A stretch of 64,000 nt of DNA from Streptomyces sp. MST-110588 (GCF_022695595.1 NZ_CP074380.1:7654501-7718500); one strand, 5' to 3'. Numbered from the stretch's first letter, positions 43,704-52,960 are shown. Notes: generated from the letters alone by a model not told the origin. Numbers and translations are program-made.

Positions 43704-44833
43704 ACACCGCGCCCCGGCCCCGTACGACCACCCGCGACCCCGCCGACCTCGCCCGCCGGCTGACGGCCTGGCTGGCCACCCGCCTGCCCGGTGCCAAGGC
43801 TGTGGCGCCGACCGTCCCCGCCTCCAACGGGATGTCCAGCGAGACCCTCCTCTTCGACATCGACCACCCCCGTCCGCCCGTCCGCTCCTGTGCCCTGCGC
43901 CTGGCCGCCGACCCGTCCGCCTACACGGTATTCCCCACCTACGACATCGGGCGTCAGCACCGCACCCTGCGCCTGGTCGCCGACCACACCGATCTGCCCG
44001 TCCCGCGCGTGCTGTGGCTGGAGGAGGACCCGGCGTACCTGGGCGCCCCGTTCTTCGTCATGGAGCGGATCGACGGCCGGGTGCCGCCGGACGTCATGCC
44101 CTATACGTACGAGGGGAACTGGCTGTACGACGCCACCGACGCCGAACGCGAGCACCTGGAAGCGGCCACCGTCTCGGTCCTGGCCCGGCTGCACGACCAG
44201 GTCCCGGTCGAACAGGCGGGATTCCTGGCCCCGGTGGGCACCGGGCCGGGGCCGGGCACGGGGGCACGTACCGGACCGTGCGCCGGTGACCCGCTGCGTG
44301 AGCACATGGCGGCCCAACGCGCCTATTACCGCTGGGTCGTCCAGGGTCTGCCCAGGTCCCCGCTCATCGAGCGCGGCTTCGCCCATCTGGCGGCCATCTG
44401 GCCGGACGATCCCGGCGAAACGGTTCTGACCTGGGGAGACGCCCGTATCGGCAACATCGTCTACGACGGGTTTCGGCCCGCGGCCGTACTGGACTGGGAG
44501 ATGGCGGCCCTGGGTCCCCGCGAACTCGACCTCGGCTGGCTCATCTACCTGCACCGCTTCTTCCAGGACCTCGCCGAAGATGCCGGCCTGCCCGGCCTGC
44601 CGGGCCTCCTGCGCCGCCCGGCCGTCGAGCGGCGCTACGCCCGGCTCACCGGGCACACGCCACGGGACATGGACTTCCACACCCTCTACGCGGCGCTGCG
44701 GCACGCGATCGTGATGCTGCGGGTGGCCTACCGCCAGGTCCACTTCGGGGAGATACCAGTCCCGGAAGACCCGGACGCGCTGATCATGCACCGGACCGCA
44801 CTGGAAGCGATGATGGAGAACCGCTACTGGTGA
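43700..44833 (+). CDS. Aminoglycoside-phosphotransferase-fold kinase (ACAD10-like phosphotransferase)
   Basis: The protein has 377 residues from ATG 43700. It shows a kinase-like N-lobe (CALRLAADPSAYTVFPTYDI), a hinge with FFVMERIDGRVPPDVMPYTY, a catalytic-loop equivalent TWGDARIGNIVYDG (an H-x-D-x-x-x-x-N variant with Trp-Gly-Asp) and the metal-binding LDWEMAALGPRELDLGWL. It resembles the APH domain of ACAD10-type proteins, which phosphorylate hydroxyacyl-CoA, rather than antibiotic kinases. The acyl-CoA dehydrogenase 1.7 kb upstream agrees with that. A Gly/Thr-rich insertion (GTGPGPGTGARTGP) occurs mid-protein. Confidence 0.82.
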   Translation: MNTAPRPRTTTRDPADLARRLTAWLATRLPGAKAVAPTVPASNGMSSETLLFDIDHPRPPVRSCALRLAADPSAYTVFPTYDIGRQHRTLRLVADHTDLPVPRVLWLEEDPAYLGAPFFVMERIDGRVPPDVMPYTYEGNWLYDATDAEREHLEAATVSVLARLHDQVPVEQAGFLAPVGTGPGPGTGARTGPCAGDPLREHMAAQRAYYRWVVQGLPRSPLIERGFAHLAAIWPDDPGETVLTWGDARIGNIVYDGFRPAAVLDWEMAALGPRELDLGWLIYLHRFFQDLAEDAGLPGLPGLLRRPAVERRYARLTGHTPRDMDFHTLYAALRHAIVMLRVAYRQVHFGEIPVPEDPDALIMHRTALEAMMENRYW

Positions 44834-45034
44834 ACTGGTGACGGCTGCCGAGGGTGCCTGGATGAGGCTGCTGATGACGGCCACGGGCGACGGCCCGGTG
44901 ACGGATGCGCGACGCCCTGACGACGGCTACGGGCGACGGCGTATCCCGGGCATCCGGACCGGACGGGTTCCCGGCCCGCCCACGTGCGAGAAGGGCTGCC
45001 GGCGCCAGTCCAGCCCCTCAGCAGCATCGCAGCG
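44834..45034. other. Convergent intergenic region with an imperfect direct repeat
   Basis: GACGGCCACGGGCGACGGC at about 44877 and GACGGCTACGGGCGACGGC at about 44922 form a direct repeat between the kinase gene and the convergent zinc-ribbon gene. No clear terminator hairpin is seen. Confidence 0.4.
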
Positions 45035-45448
45035 TCAGCTCGCCGCGTCCTGCTCCTGGACCCCGGTCGAGTCGTCCGCCGGGGAGGCGTCGGCGACCGC
45101 CCGCCCGGAGCCCTCGCACACCGTCAGGCAGAACGGGTTCCACGGCGAGGGGCACAGTGCGTGCTCGGGGAGGGTGTCCTCCTCCGCCAGCATCGCGATC
45201 GGCTGCGCGCAGTCCGGGCAGATGACGCGGTAGATCTCGTACGTCTCATAAGCCCCGGACGCCTCGAAGTTCTCGGACGTCTCGAAGGTTCCGGGGGCCC
45301 CGGAGTTCTCCAGGGAGTCGAGCGGCTCGTACGCACCGTCCTCGCCGTCGGGGCTCAGGCCGTCACCCGCACGGGCGCTGTGGCTCTCCGGCGCGGACTG
45401 CGTCCTGTCCGTCTTGACCGGTGTGGATTCCGTCTTAAGGCGTCGCAT
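45035..45448 (-). CDS. Hypothetical acidic protein with a possible zinc-ribbon
   Basis: The chosen start is ATG 45448 (MRRLKTESTPVKTDRTQSAP), since GAGGGG lies nine bases upstream. An in-frame ATG at 45457 is too close to that site. It has 137 residues. The first 80 are acidic and low-complexity. The last part has CPDCAQPIAMLAEEDTLPEH, then CPSPWNPFCLTVC, Cys pairs that could bind zinc. Divergent from the Lrp/AsnC gene. Function unknown. Confidence 0.65.
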   Translation of the reverse strand: MRRLKTESTPVKTDRTQSAPESHSARAGDGLSPDGEDGAYEPLDSLENSGAPGTFETSENFEASGAYETYEIYRVICPDCAQPIAMLAEEDTLPEHALCPSPWNPFCLTVCEGSGRAVADASPADDSTGVQEQDAAS

Positions 45449-45665
45449 GGTGTTCATCCCCTCGGGTGGGCCGAACGGGCCGCCGGCTTCTTGACGGCGG
45501 GCGGCCTCGGCCAAGACGAGCAATTCCCTTCATGCCGCGTGCATAATCGCGGCAGCCGGTGGGATGCCAGGGCATTGCTGTGGCATTCGTCACATGAACG
45601 GCGCAAGCGGCCTCACGGCCCGGCGCGCGCTGCGCATATGCGCCCGGGCACAGTAGGTTGATCGC

Positions 45666-46106
45666 GTGGAGGAGTTGGACCGACAAATCGTGGATCTGCT
45701 CGTCAAGGACGGGCGGATGAGCTACACCGACCTGGGCAAGGCCACCGGCCTGTCCACCTCGGCGGTGCACCAGCGCGTGCGCCGCCTGGAGCAGCGCGGT
45801 GTCATCCGCGGCTATGCCGCCATCGTGGACCCGGAAGCCGTCGGGCTGCCGCTCACCGCGTTCATCTCGGTCAAACCCTTCGACCCCAGCGCCCCGGACG
45901 ACATCGCCGACCGCCTCGCCGAGGTCCCCGAGCTGGAGGCGTGCCACAGCGTCGCCGGTGATGAGAACTACATCCTCAAGGTGCGGGTGGCCACGCCCCT
46001 GGAGCTGGAGCACCTGCTCAGCCGCATCCGCTCGCTGGCGGGGGTCTCGACCCGTACCACCGTCGTGCTCTCCACGCCGTACGAGGCCCGGCCGCCGCGC
46101 ATCTGA
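45666..46106 (+). CDS. Lrp/AsnC-family transcriptional regulator
   Basis: The protein has 146 residues from GTG 45666 (VEELDRQIVDLLVKDGRMSY). The N-terminal HTH is TDLGKATGLSTSAVHQRVRR, LEQRGVIRGYAAIVDPEAVG. The C-terminal RAM (amino-acid-binding) domain is AFISVKPFDPS, ACHSVAGDENYILKVRV. It is a leucine-responsive-type regulator. The amidohydrolase 142 bp downstream in the same direction is a possible target. The small Cys-motif gene is divergent. Confidence 0.88.
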   Translation: MEELDRQIVDLLVKDGRMSYTDLGKATGLSTSAVHQRVRRLEQRGVIRGYAAIVDPEAVGLPLTAFISVKPFDPSAPDDIADRLAEVPELEACHSVAGDENYILKVRVATPLELEHLLSRIRSLAGVSTRTTVVLSTPYEARPPRI

Positions 46107-46248
46107 CCGCGCGTCCGCGCCGGGGCCGGCCCTCCTTGAGGACGGGAGGCCCGCCCAGGGGGCGACCGGCCCCGTACACCGGGCACGTACGCCGGGCGCG
46201 CACGACCCGCGCGCCGGTCCCCTCCGTACAGGCGTCAGACTGTCCGTC

Positions 46249-47889
46249 ATGAGTGAGCGCACCGCCGAACCGGCCCGGCCCCGTACCGTCCTGCTGCGCG
46301 GTGGGGAGGTGCACAGCCCCGCCGACCCCTTCGCCACCGCCATGGTGACCGAGGGCGGCAGCGTCGCCTGGGTCGGTGAGGAGGGGGCCGCCGACTCCTT
46401 CGCCGACGGCGTCGATGAGATCGTCCACCTCGACGGGGCGCTGGTCACCCCGGCCTTCACCGACGCGCACGTGCACACCACCGCGACCGGCCTGGCGCTC
46501 ACCGGGCTGGACCTCTCCGGAGCCCGTACGCTCCCCGAGGCACTGAACCTGGTCCGCCGCTACGCCGACGACCGCCCCGCCGACAAGGTCCTGCTCGGCC
46601 ACGGCTGGGACGCGGCACGCTGGCCCGAAGGCCGCCCGCCCCTGCGGACCGAGCTGGACGAGGCCACCGGCGGCCGGCCGCTCTACCTCACCCGTGTGGA
46701 CGTGCACTCCGCCGTGGTGACCACCGCCCTGCTCGACCTCGTCCCCGGCATCCGGGAGCTGGCAGGGTTCCACGCCGACGCGCCGCTGACGGGCGACGCC
46801 CACCACGCCGTACGGGCCGCCGCGCACGCCACCGTCACCCCCGCCCAGCGCGCCGGGGCCCAGGCCGCAACCCTGGCGCACGCCGTGTCCCTGGGCATCG
46901 GCACACTCCACGAGTGCGCCGGCCCCGAGATCTCCAGTGAGGACGACCTGACCGCCCTCCTCGCCCGGGCCGCCGAAGGCAGCGGCCCGCGCGTCGTCGG
47001 CTACTGGGCCGAACTGATCACGAACGCAAAGGACGCCGACCGTATCCGGGAGCTGGGCGCCGTCGGCGCCGCCGGCGACCTCTTCGCCGACGGCTCCCTG
47101 GGCTCGCACACCGCCCACCTCCACGCCCCCTACGCCGACGCCGCCCACACCGGCACCGCCCACCTGGACGCCGACGCCGTGGCCGCACACGTCGCCGCCT
47201 GCACCGAAGCCGGACTCCAGGCCGGCTTCCACGCCATCGGGGACGCGGCGCTGACCGCGGTCACCGACGGCGTACGGGCCGCGGCCGAACGTGTGGGCCT
47301 CGGCCGCGTACGCGCCGCCCGGCACCGTATCGAGCACGCCGAGATGCTGGACGAGGCCACCATCGCCGCCTTCGCCGAGTTCGCGCTGACCGCCTCGGTC
47401 CAGCCCGCCTTCGACGCGGCCTGGGGCGGCGGCAGCGGCATGTACGCGCAGCGCCTGGGCGCCGGCCGGGCCCGTACCCTCAACCCCTACGCCGCCCTGC
47501 TGCGGGCCGGTGTCCCGCTCGCCCTCGGCTCCGACAGCCCCGTCACCCCCCTCGACCCCTGGGGCACCATTCGCGCCGCGGTTTTCCATCGCACCCGCGA
47601 ACACGGCATCTCCGCACGGGCCGCCTTCACCGCCCACACCCGGGGCGGCTGGCGCGCCGTCGGCCGTGACGACGCGGGCGTACTGGTCCCCGGCGCGCCC
47701 GCCGACTACGCGGTGTGGCGCACCGGCGACCTGATCGTCCAGGCCCCGGACGAGCGGGTCGAGCGCTGGTCCACCGACCCCCGCTCCGGTACCCCCGGCC
47801 TCCCCGACCTCACCCCCGGCCAGGACCTCCCCGTGTGCCTGCGCACGGTCGTCGGGGGCCGCACGGTGTACGAGCGGCCGAACGAGTGA
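46249..47889 (+). CDS. Amidohydrolase family 3 protein (YtcJ-like metal-dependent hydrolase)
   Basis: The protein has 546 residues from ATG 46249 (MSERTAEPARPRTVLLRGGE). The metal-binding motif TDAHVHTTATGLAL (H-x-H) is at about residue 75. FHAIGDAALTAV, RHRIEHAEMLDE and ALGSDSPVTPLDPW carry the further His and Asp ligands. The C-terminal small beta domain is GVLVPGAPADYAVW. It hydrolyses C-N bonds (amide or cyclic amide); the substrate is unknown. It follows the Lrp/AsnC regulator. Confidence 0.88.
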   Translation: MSERTAEPARPRTVLLRGGEVHSPADPFATAMVTEGGSVAWVGEEGAADSFADGVDEIVHLDGALVTPAFTDAHVHTTATGLALTGLDLSGARTLPEALNLVRRYADDRPADKVLLGHGWDAARWPEGRPPLRTELDEATGGRPLYLTRVDVHSAVVTTALLDLVPGIRELAGFHADAPLTGDAHHAVRAAAHATVTPAQRAGAQAATLAHAVSLGIGTLHECAGPEISSEDDLTALLARAAEGSGPRVVGYWAELITNAKDADRIRELGAVGAAGDLFADGSLGSHTAHLHAPYADAAHTGTAHLDADAVAAHVAACTEAGLQAGFHAIGDAALTAVTDGVRAAAERVGLGRVRAARHRIEHAEMLDEATIAAFAEFALTASVQPAFDAAWGGGSGMYAQRLGAGRARTLNPYAALLRAGVPLALGSDSPVTPLDPWGTIRAAVFHRTREHGISARAAFTAHTRGGWRAVGRDDAGVLVPGAPADYAVWRTGDLIVQAPDERVERWSTDPRSGTPGLPDLTPGQDLPVCLRTVVGGRTVYERPNE

Positions 47890-47934
47890 CTTCGGCCGGG
47901 CACCTGCCGGGGAAGCAGGCGCCCACGGCCACTC

Positions 47935-47993
47935 GCCCCACCTGCGAGACTCCGCGCTGACCTGGCGCGACGCGAAAACCACGCAGGTGGGGC
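47935..47993. repeat. Perfect 12-bp inverted repeat after the amidohydrolase gene
   Basis: GCCCCACCTGCG at 47935-47946 and CGCAGGTGGGGC at 47982-47993 are exact inverted copies with a 35-base spacer. It lies 46 bp after the amidohydrolase stop. It could act as a terminator, although the spacer is long, or as a protein site. TTGACA begins six bases after the right arm. Confidence 0.6.
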
Positions 47994-48193
47994 AACTGTT
48001 GACAGCAGGCGGTCGACGGCCGGTAGGTTCGGCCGAGTCCACCACAGGACGTCCGATCGGGAGACTTCCGCGCAGTCGTCGAACGCTGCTGGGCCATGGG
48101 ACGGCACGCCTCACCGCGCGCCGTCACTGGGAGCCAGGTCCAGCACCTGCGGTACGGGACCACGGAAAGGTTTCAGCCGGGACGGGGGTCCCT

Positions 48194-48217
48194 CCCTGCT
48201 CCTTGAGAGCCTGGGGG
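48194..48217. repeat. Short GC palindrome, intergenic copy
   Basis: CCCTGCTC, a short loop, then GAGAGCCTGGGGG. The GCTC/GAGC hairpin flanked by C and G runs matches the elements at 2771-2836 and 10659-10684, here in non-coding DNA. Confidence 0.55.
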
Positions 48218-48433
48218 AAGGTGCGACCCGGGTGGGGCCCGGTAGCTCAGTAGACAACGGCTTTCGGTCGACCCGCAGCCAGCGGGCGCCAGGTCGGCCC
48301 GAAGGGCGCCGGGCCCCGATCCGCACCGCGCGGCCGGCCGCGCCGCCCCGAGCCGCCCCGCCCCCTGCGCACGCTCACCCCCTCGCGTCCCCTTCTTCGT
48401 GTCCTCGCGTCTTCGCGCCGATGACCTGACGCC

Positions 48434-48505
48434 GATGTCCTCGTGCTGATGTCCTGGTGCCTGACGTCCTCGTGCTGACGTCCTGGCGTCTGATGTCCTC
48501 GCGCA
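48434..48505. repeat. Minisatellite of five 14-15 bp units
   Basis: Units of the form GA-T/C-GTCCT-C/G-G-T/C-G start at 48434, 48448, 48463, 48477 and 48492, alternating 14 and 15 bp. Located 100 bp upstream of the lnt start. Confidence 0.7.
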
Positions 48506-48603
48506 CCCGCGGTCCGCCACCGTGCCGCACCGAGGTACGGTCTGCTCAGCCACCGGCTCAGAGCCTGTGTCATCACCGCACGACCTTCAGGAAGGCCGCG
48601 ACC

Positions 48604-50456
48604 GTGCCATCGGGCCCCGCTCCCCACGAAGACGACGTACCGGCCCGCGCCGTCGGCGGCGCCACGGGCGTCGCTCCCGCCCCCGCCGGTACGGCCGTAC
48701 CACCGGACGACGACACCGCGACCGGCGTCGTCCCCGGTGACGCCGGAACCGCTCCGTCCGGAACCGCTCCGTCCGGGTCCGGCGGTTCCGAGCCGCCCAG
48801 CGCCGCCGAGCAGGCCGGCACCTCCGAACAGATCCCCGAGCGGACCTCCCGGCCCCCGAGGCAGCCGGCCCGCCCGCCCGTCCCGGCCGCCTCCGGCGCC
48901 TGGCCGCCCTGAGCCGCCGCGAGGCGCCGCGTACCGCCCTGGCCGCGCTCACCGGCCTCGGGATGGCGCTGGCCTTCCCGCCGTACGACCTGTGGCCGCT
49001 GTCCGTCCTGGCCGTCGCCGCGCTCAGCCTGCTGACCCGGGGCCGCACCGGCCGCCAGGGCGCCTGGACCGGCTTCGCCTTCGGCCTGCCCTTCTTCTTC
49101 CTCCTGCTGAAGTGGCTGCACGTCGTCGGCTGGGACGCGGTCCTCGGCCTCTCCCTCATCCAGGCCCTCTATATGGCCTTCCTGGGCGCGGGACTGGCCG
49201 TCACCTCCCGTCTGAGGCTCTGGCCGCTGTGGGCGGCCTGCCTGTGGATCGCCGAGGAGTGGGCCCGTGACCGGGTGCCCTTCGGCGGCTTCCCGTGGGG
49301 CCGGCTGGCCTTCGCCAACACCGGCTCGCCCTTCACGCCGCTGGCCTCGCTCGGCGGTGCGCCTTTGGTGACCTTCGCCGTCGCCCTGAGCGGTACGCTC
49401 CTGGCGTCCTCCGCCGTCGCGCTGTGGAAGCTGCGCGCCCCGGGCCGCTCGCTGAGCCGGGCCCTGCCGGCCGTCGAGGCCCTCGGGCTGGCCGCCGCCC
49501 TGACCCTCTGCGGCCTGGCGGTGCCGCTGCCCACCAAGGCCGCCGACACGGTCGACATCGCCGTCGTCCAGGGCAACGTCCAAAAGCCCGGCATGGACTT
49601 CCTGGGCCGCCCGATGATGATCCTGGACAACCACGCCGCGGCCACCGAGAAGCTGGCCGCCGACGTCAAGGCCGGCCGGGTCCGCAAGCCCGACCTGGTC
49701 ATCTGGCCGGAGAACGCCTCCGACCTGGACCCGTACCGCTACCCGCAGGCATACGACCGGATCACCGCGGCCGTACAGGCGATCGGCGTCCCCGTACTGG
49801 TCGGCGCGCTGGTCGACCACCCCGAGAAGCAGGGCTACGTCTTCAACCAGGGCATCGTATGGGACCCCGTGAAGGGCCCCGGCGCCTCCTACACCAAGCA
49901 GCATCCGGTTCCCTTCGGCGAGTACGTGCCCTTCCGGGAACAGCTCAGCAAGATCATCACACGCTTCAAGCGGGTGCCCCGCAACTTCTACCCCGGCGAC
50001 CACACCGGCGTGCTGAAGGTCGGCCCGGCCCGGCTCGGCGACGTCATCTGCTTCGAGATCGCCTACGACGAGATCGTCCGCGACACGGCGAACGCCGGCG
50101 CCCGCGCCCTGGTCGTCCAGACCAACAACGCCACCTACGGACGCACCGGACAGCCCGAGCAGCAGCTTGCGATGTCCAAGCTGCGCGCGGTCGAACACGG
50201 CCGGGCCGTGGTCACCGCCGCCACCAGCGGCATCAGTGCCGTCGTCGCGCCCGACGGCACGGTCACCCGGCAGATCCCGGAGTTCACCCAGGGAGTGCTG
50301 AGCGCGCGCCTTCCGCTGCGCGACGAAAAGACCGTCGCCGACCGCGTCGGTGCGGCTCCCGAGTGGGCGATCGCTATCGTGGCCCTTGTGTCCTGCGTCG
50401 CCGCGACTGTGATCGGCAGGCGTGGGCGTACGAAGGACGAGAAGAGGCAGCAGTGA
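48604..50456 (+). CDS. lnt: Apolipoprotein N-acyltransferase, with an apparent 1-base frameshift near the N-terminus
   Basis: The main frame from 48963 has multiple membrane segments (MALAFPPYDLWPLSVLAVAA) and the nitrilase domain: VVQGNVQKPG, LVIWPENASDLDPYRYPQAY (catalytic Glu), KQHPVPFGEYVPF (Lys) and LGDVICFEIAYDEIV (Cys). It N-acylates lipoproteins at the membrane. A start at 48963 would cut into the first membrane helix. GTG 48604 with AGGAAGG upstream opens another frame (VPSGPAPHEDDVPARAVGGA). Adding one base in about 48840-48890 joins it to GRLRRLAALSRREAPRTALA, giving 617 residues. The Pro/Ala/Thr-rich N-terminal extension is variable. The GTGA overlap with ppm1 is the classical lnt-ppm1 arrangement. 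Confidence 0.82.
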
Positions 50457-51211
50457 CAGACGGCGGTCAGCGGCAGTACGGTCCGCTCGGCACCATCTTG
50501 GTGATCATCCCGACCTACAACGAGGCGGAGAACATCAAGCCGATCGTCTCCCGGGTGCGGTCCGCCGTCCCCGAGGCGCACATCCTGGTCGCGGACGACA
50601 ACAGCCCGGACGGCACCGGAAAGATCGCCGACGAGCTGGCGGCGGCGGACGACCAGGTCCAGGTGCTGCACCGCAAGGGCAAGGAAGGGCTGGGCGCCGC
50701 CTACCTGGCGGGCTTCAGGTGGGGCATGGAGCACGGCTTCGGTGTCCTGGTGGAGATGGACGCCGACGGCTCCCACCGGCCCGAGGAACTGCCCCGGCTG
50801 CTGACCGCCCTCAAGGGCGCCGACCTCGTCCTGGGATCGCGCTGGGTCCCCGGCGGCCGGGTGGTGAACTGGCCCAAGCACCGCGAGTTCATCTCCCGTG
50901 GCGGCAGCACGTACTGCCGGGCCCTGCTGGACGTACCCATCCGTGACGTCACCGGCGGCTACCGGGCCTTCCGCCGGGAGACCCTGGAGGGCCTGGGCCT
51001 GGACGAGGTCGCCTCGCAGGGCTACTGCTTCCAGGTCGACCTGGCCCGCCGCGCCGTCAAGAGCGGCTACCACGTGGTGGAGGTCCCCATCACCTTCGTC
51101 GACCGCGAGCTGGGCGACAGCAAGATGAGCAAGGACATCATCGCCGAGGCGCTGTGGCGGGTCACCGCCTGGGGCCTGGGCTCGCGGGTGGACAAGCTGC
51201 GGGGCCGCTGA
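50453..51211 (+). CDS. ppm1: Polyprenol phosphate mannose synthase (Dpm1/Ppm1 family GT2)
   Basis: The protein has 252 residues from GTG 50453 (VTDGGQRQYGPLGTILVIIP). The GT2 fold motifs are PTYNEAENIKPIV, VADDNSPDGTGKIADEL, VEMDADGSHRPEELPRLL (D-x-D) and RFVDRELG-type SKMSKDIIAEAL at the end. It makes polyprenyl-phosphate-mannose from GDP-mannose for protein O-mannosylation and envelope glycans, on the cytoplasmic face. In mycobacteria Ppm1 is fused to Lnt. Here the two are separate but overlap by 4 bp. A strong terminator with a T5 run follows. Confidence 0.9.
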   Translation: MTDGGQRQYGPLGTILVIIPTYNEAENIKPIVSRVRSAVPEAHILVADDNSPDGTGKIADELAAADDQVQVLHRKGKEGLGAAYLAGFRWGMEHGFGVLVEMDADGSHRPEELPRLLTALKGADLVLGSRWVPGGRVVNWPKHREFISRGGSTYCRALLDVPIRDVTGGYRAFRRETLEGLGLDEVASQGYCFQVDLARRAVKSGYHVVEVPITFVDRELGDSKMSKDIIAEALWRVTAWGLGSRVDKLRGR

Positions 51212-51293
51212 CGCCGCGGGGGAGGGCGACGGCCGGAGAGCGACGAGCAGGGAACGATGGCCGGGAAGTGATGGGCGGGAAGTGATGGCCGGA

Positions 51294-51345
51294 CCCGGCC
51301 GGGGCGCACGAACGCTGCCCCGGCCGGGCCCGGCCACGGGTTTTT
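51294..51345 (+). terminator. Intrinsic terminator after ppm1
   Basis: CCCGGCCGGGGC (51294) pairs with GCCCCGGCCGGG (51317). Outer CCGG/CCGG pairs extend the stem, and a run of five T follows at 51341-51345. It lies 83 bases after the ppm1 stop and just before a convergent gene. Confidence 0.85.
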
Positions 51346-51354
51346 GGTGGTGGG

Positions 51355-51603
51355 TCAGTCGGCGGGCTCGTCCGGGGTCGGGTGGTCCGGGTGCACGCCG
51401 GGCCGGTGGACGGCACCGCGCCGGCCGGTGCCGGACACGTCGGTGTCGGGGACGTCCGCGTTCTGCTCGTCCTCCTCGCCGGTGTCCGGGCGGGTTCCCT
51501 CCCACGGGTCCGGCGCCGCCTCGGGCCCGCCGACCTGCTGGTCGGGCATGTCGCGGGAAATGCCCGTGCCGTCCTGCTCGGGCGTCTCGGAGCGTCGGTC
51601 CAT
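51355..51603 (-). CDS. Small acidic hypothetical protein, 82 residues
   Basis: The start is ATG 51603 (MDRRSETPEQDGTGISRDMP), with AAGGAGG nine bases upstream. It is very acidic and Pro/Gly/Asp-rich (GEEDEQNADVPDTDVSGT), and probably disordered. No family recognised. It is convergent with ppm1 and divergent from fxsA. Confidence 0.6.
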   Translation of the reverse strand: MDRRSETPEQDGTGISRDMPDQQVGGPEAAPDPWEGTRPDTGEEDEQNADVPDTDVSGTGRRGAVHRPGVHPDHPTPDEPAD

Positions 51604-51758
51604 CGCGGCGGTCCTCCTTGAGGGTGGGTGAAAGCCGTGCCGGGGTACGGGTGCCCGGGCGGACCGGCGCCATGCGTGCTGCCGACCGGAAGATGACCAT
51701 GGAACGAAGGGGCACCCCGCGTCGGGGAGACGGCGGCTGTGCCAGGCACACTTGAGGC

Positions 51759-52336
51759 ATGACGTTCGACGCCACGCCACCGCCCGGTTCCCGTCCTCCC
51801 GCGCGCTCGCGCGCCCGCCGGTTCGTGCCGCTGGGCATCGCCGCGTGGCTGGTGCTGGAGATCTGGCTGCTGACGGTCCTCGCCGGGGCCGCGGGCGGAC
51901 TCGCCGTCTTCCTGCTGCTGCTCGCGGGCGTGCTCGTCGGCTCGTACGTGATCAAGCGGGCCGGCCGCCGGGCCTGGAAGGGGCTGACGGAGACCCTGCA
52001 GGCCGGCGGCGGAACCGGCGCGGGCGCGGCCGGGGAGCGCCCGTCCGCGGGCGGCGGCAACACGCTGCCGATGCTCGGCGGGCTGCTGCTGATCTTCCCT
52101 GGGCTGATCACGGACGTGGCCGGGCTGCTGTGTCTGTTCCCGCCCACCCGTGCGCTGATCCACCGCCGCGCCGAGCGGCTGCTGACCCGGCGGGCCTCCT
52201 ACGCCCCGGGACGCTCGGTGACGCCTTCCAGCAGGCCAGGATGCACCGGCCGGACGGAAAGGTCGTCCAGGGCGAGGTCATACGCCATGACGAGCCGCCG
52301 CGCCCGCACCGTCAGGACCCGCCGCTGCCGCGCTGA
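51759..52336 (+). CDS. fxsA: FxsA-family membrane protein, with an apparent 1-base frameshift
   Basis: ATG 51759 (MTFDATPPPGSRPPARSRAR). The FxsA core has hydrophobic segments FVPLGIAAWLVLEIWLLTVL and AGGLAVFLLLLAGVLVGSYV, then MLGGLLLIFPGLITDVAGLL with the P-G-x-x-T/S-D motif. The frame breaks in the CCCCGGG run at 52204-52210. One added base restores GTLGDAFQQARMHRPDGKVV and a stop at 52336, giving 192 residues. FxsA in E. coli suppresses F-plasmid exclusion of phage T7; its cellular role in Streptomyces is unknown. Confidence 0.82.
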
Positions 52337-52440
52337 ACCACGGGCCGCGCACCAAGAGGGCGGCCGGGAAGAGGACACGGCCGGCGCTGCGGGCGCACCC
52401 CGACGAGGACTGCGGCCGGGGCCGGGAGAGGACACGACAA

Positions 52441-52477
52441 GGGCCGGGGCCACTGCGGAACAGTGGCCCCGGCCCTC
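52441..52477. terminator. Bidirectional terminator between fxsA and rbpA
   Basis: AGGGCCGGGGCCACTG and CAGTGGCCCCGGCCCT form a perfect 16-bp stem with a five-base loop. It lies between convergent fxsA and rbpA. Confidence 0.9.
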
Positions 52478-52521
52478 GTCTTGCCGTTACCGGGATCGCC
52501 CGTTCGTCGGACGGGCGACCG

Positions 52522-52899
52522 TCAGGCGGACTTGCGGTTGCTGTCGCGCGGATGCACGGCAATGTTCATGGTGCCGGAGCGCAGGACGGCCAGCCTCTCG
52601 GCCAGCACCTCCTCCAGCTCCTCGCGGGTGCGCCGCTCCATGAGCATGTCCCAGTGCGTACGCGCGGGCTTGCCCTTCTTTTCCTCAGGGCCATCGCCAT
52701 CCACCAGAAGCGCTTGTGCACCACATACCTTGCACTCCCACTCCGGCGGAATCTCGGCCTCTACCGAGAACGGCATCTCGAATCGATGTCCGTTCTGGCA
52801 TGCGTACTCCACCGCCTGGCGCGGGGCCAGGTCGATGCCGCGGTCGGTCTCGTAGCTGGTCACCACAAGTCGCGTGCCGCGAAGAGCTCGCTCACTCAT
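52522..52899 (-). CDS. rbpA: RNA polymerase-binding protein RbpA
   Basis: The protein has 125 residues from ATG 52899 (MSERALRGTRLVVTSYETDR). The RbpA core is FEMPFSVEAEIPPEWECKVC, with the partly degenerate zinc-ribbon-like Cys pairs (YACQNGH, CKVCG). The sigma-interacting basic linker is EKKGKPARTHWDMLMERRT. It binds RNA polymerase and principal-type sigma factors, stimulates transcription and affects rifampicin tolerance. A sigma-R-type promoter is present upstream, in agreement with known stress control of rbpA in Streptomyces coelicolor. Confidence 0.97.
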   Translation of the reverse strand: MSERALRGTRLVVTSYETDRGIDLAPRQAVEYACQNGHRFEMPFSVEAEIPPEWECKVCGAQALLVDGDGPEEKKGKPARTHWDMLMERRTREELEEVLAERLAVLRSGTMNIAVHPRDSNRKSA

Positions 52900-52960
52900 G
52901 AATCGTGCCTCCCGGGCTTGTCGCCCACAGGACAGGTGTCGCTGTCGTCGTCATCCGGTC

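Larger units (their letters stand above)
47890..48603. other. 714-bp intergenic region rich in repeats, before lnt
   Basis: It contains a long inverted repeat (47935/47993), a promoter-like TTGACA at 47999 with TAGGTT 19 bp later, a GC palindrome (48194) and a 14-15 bp minisatellite (48434). No coding frame is convincing. A tRNA-like start at 48241 was examined and rejected. Confidence 0.5.

Noticed and set aside
48241..48312. tRNA-like stretch beginning GCCCGGTAGCTCAGTAGA
   Set aside because: The D-arm-like start is not followed by the rest of a D loop. There is no GGTTCGA-type T loop and no foldable anticodon arm, so it is chance resemblance.
48963..50456. ATG 48963 as the true lnt start
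   Set aside because: It would delete half of the first membrane helix. Coding continues upstream in frame to 48741 without a start codon, and a good ribosome-binding site and GTG exist at 48604 in the adjoining frame.
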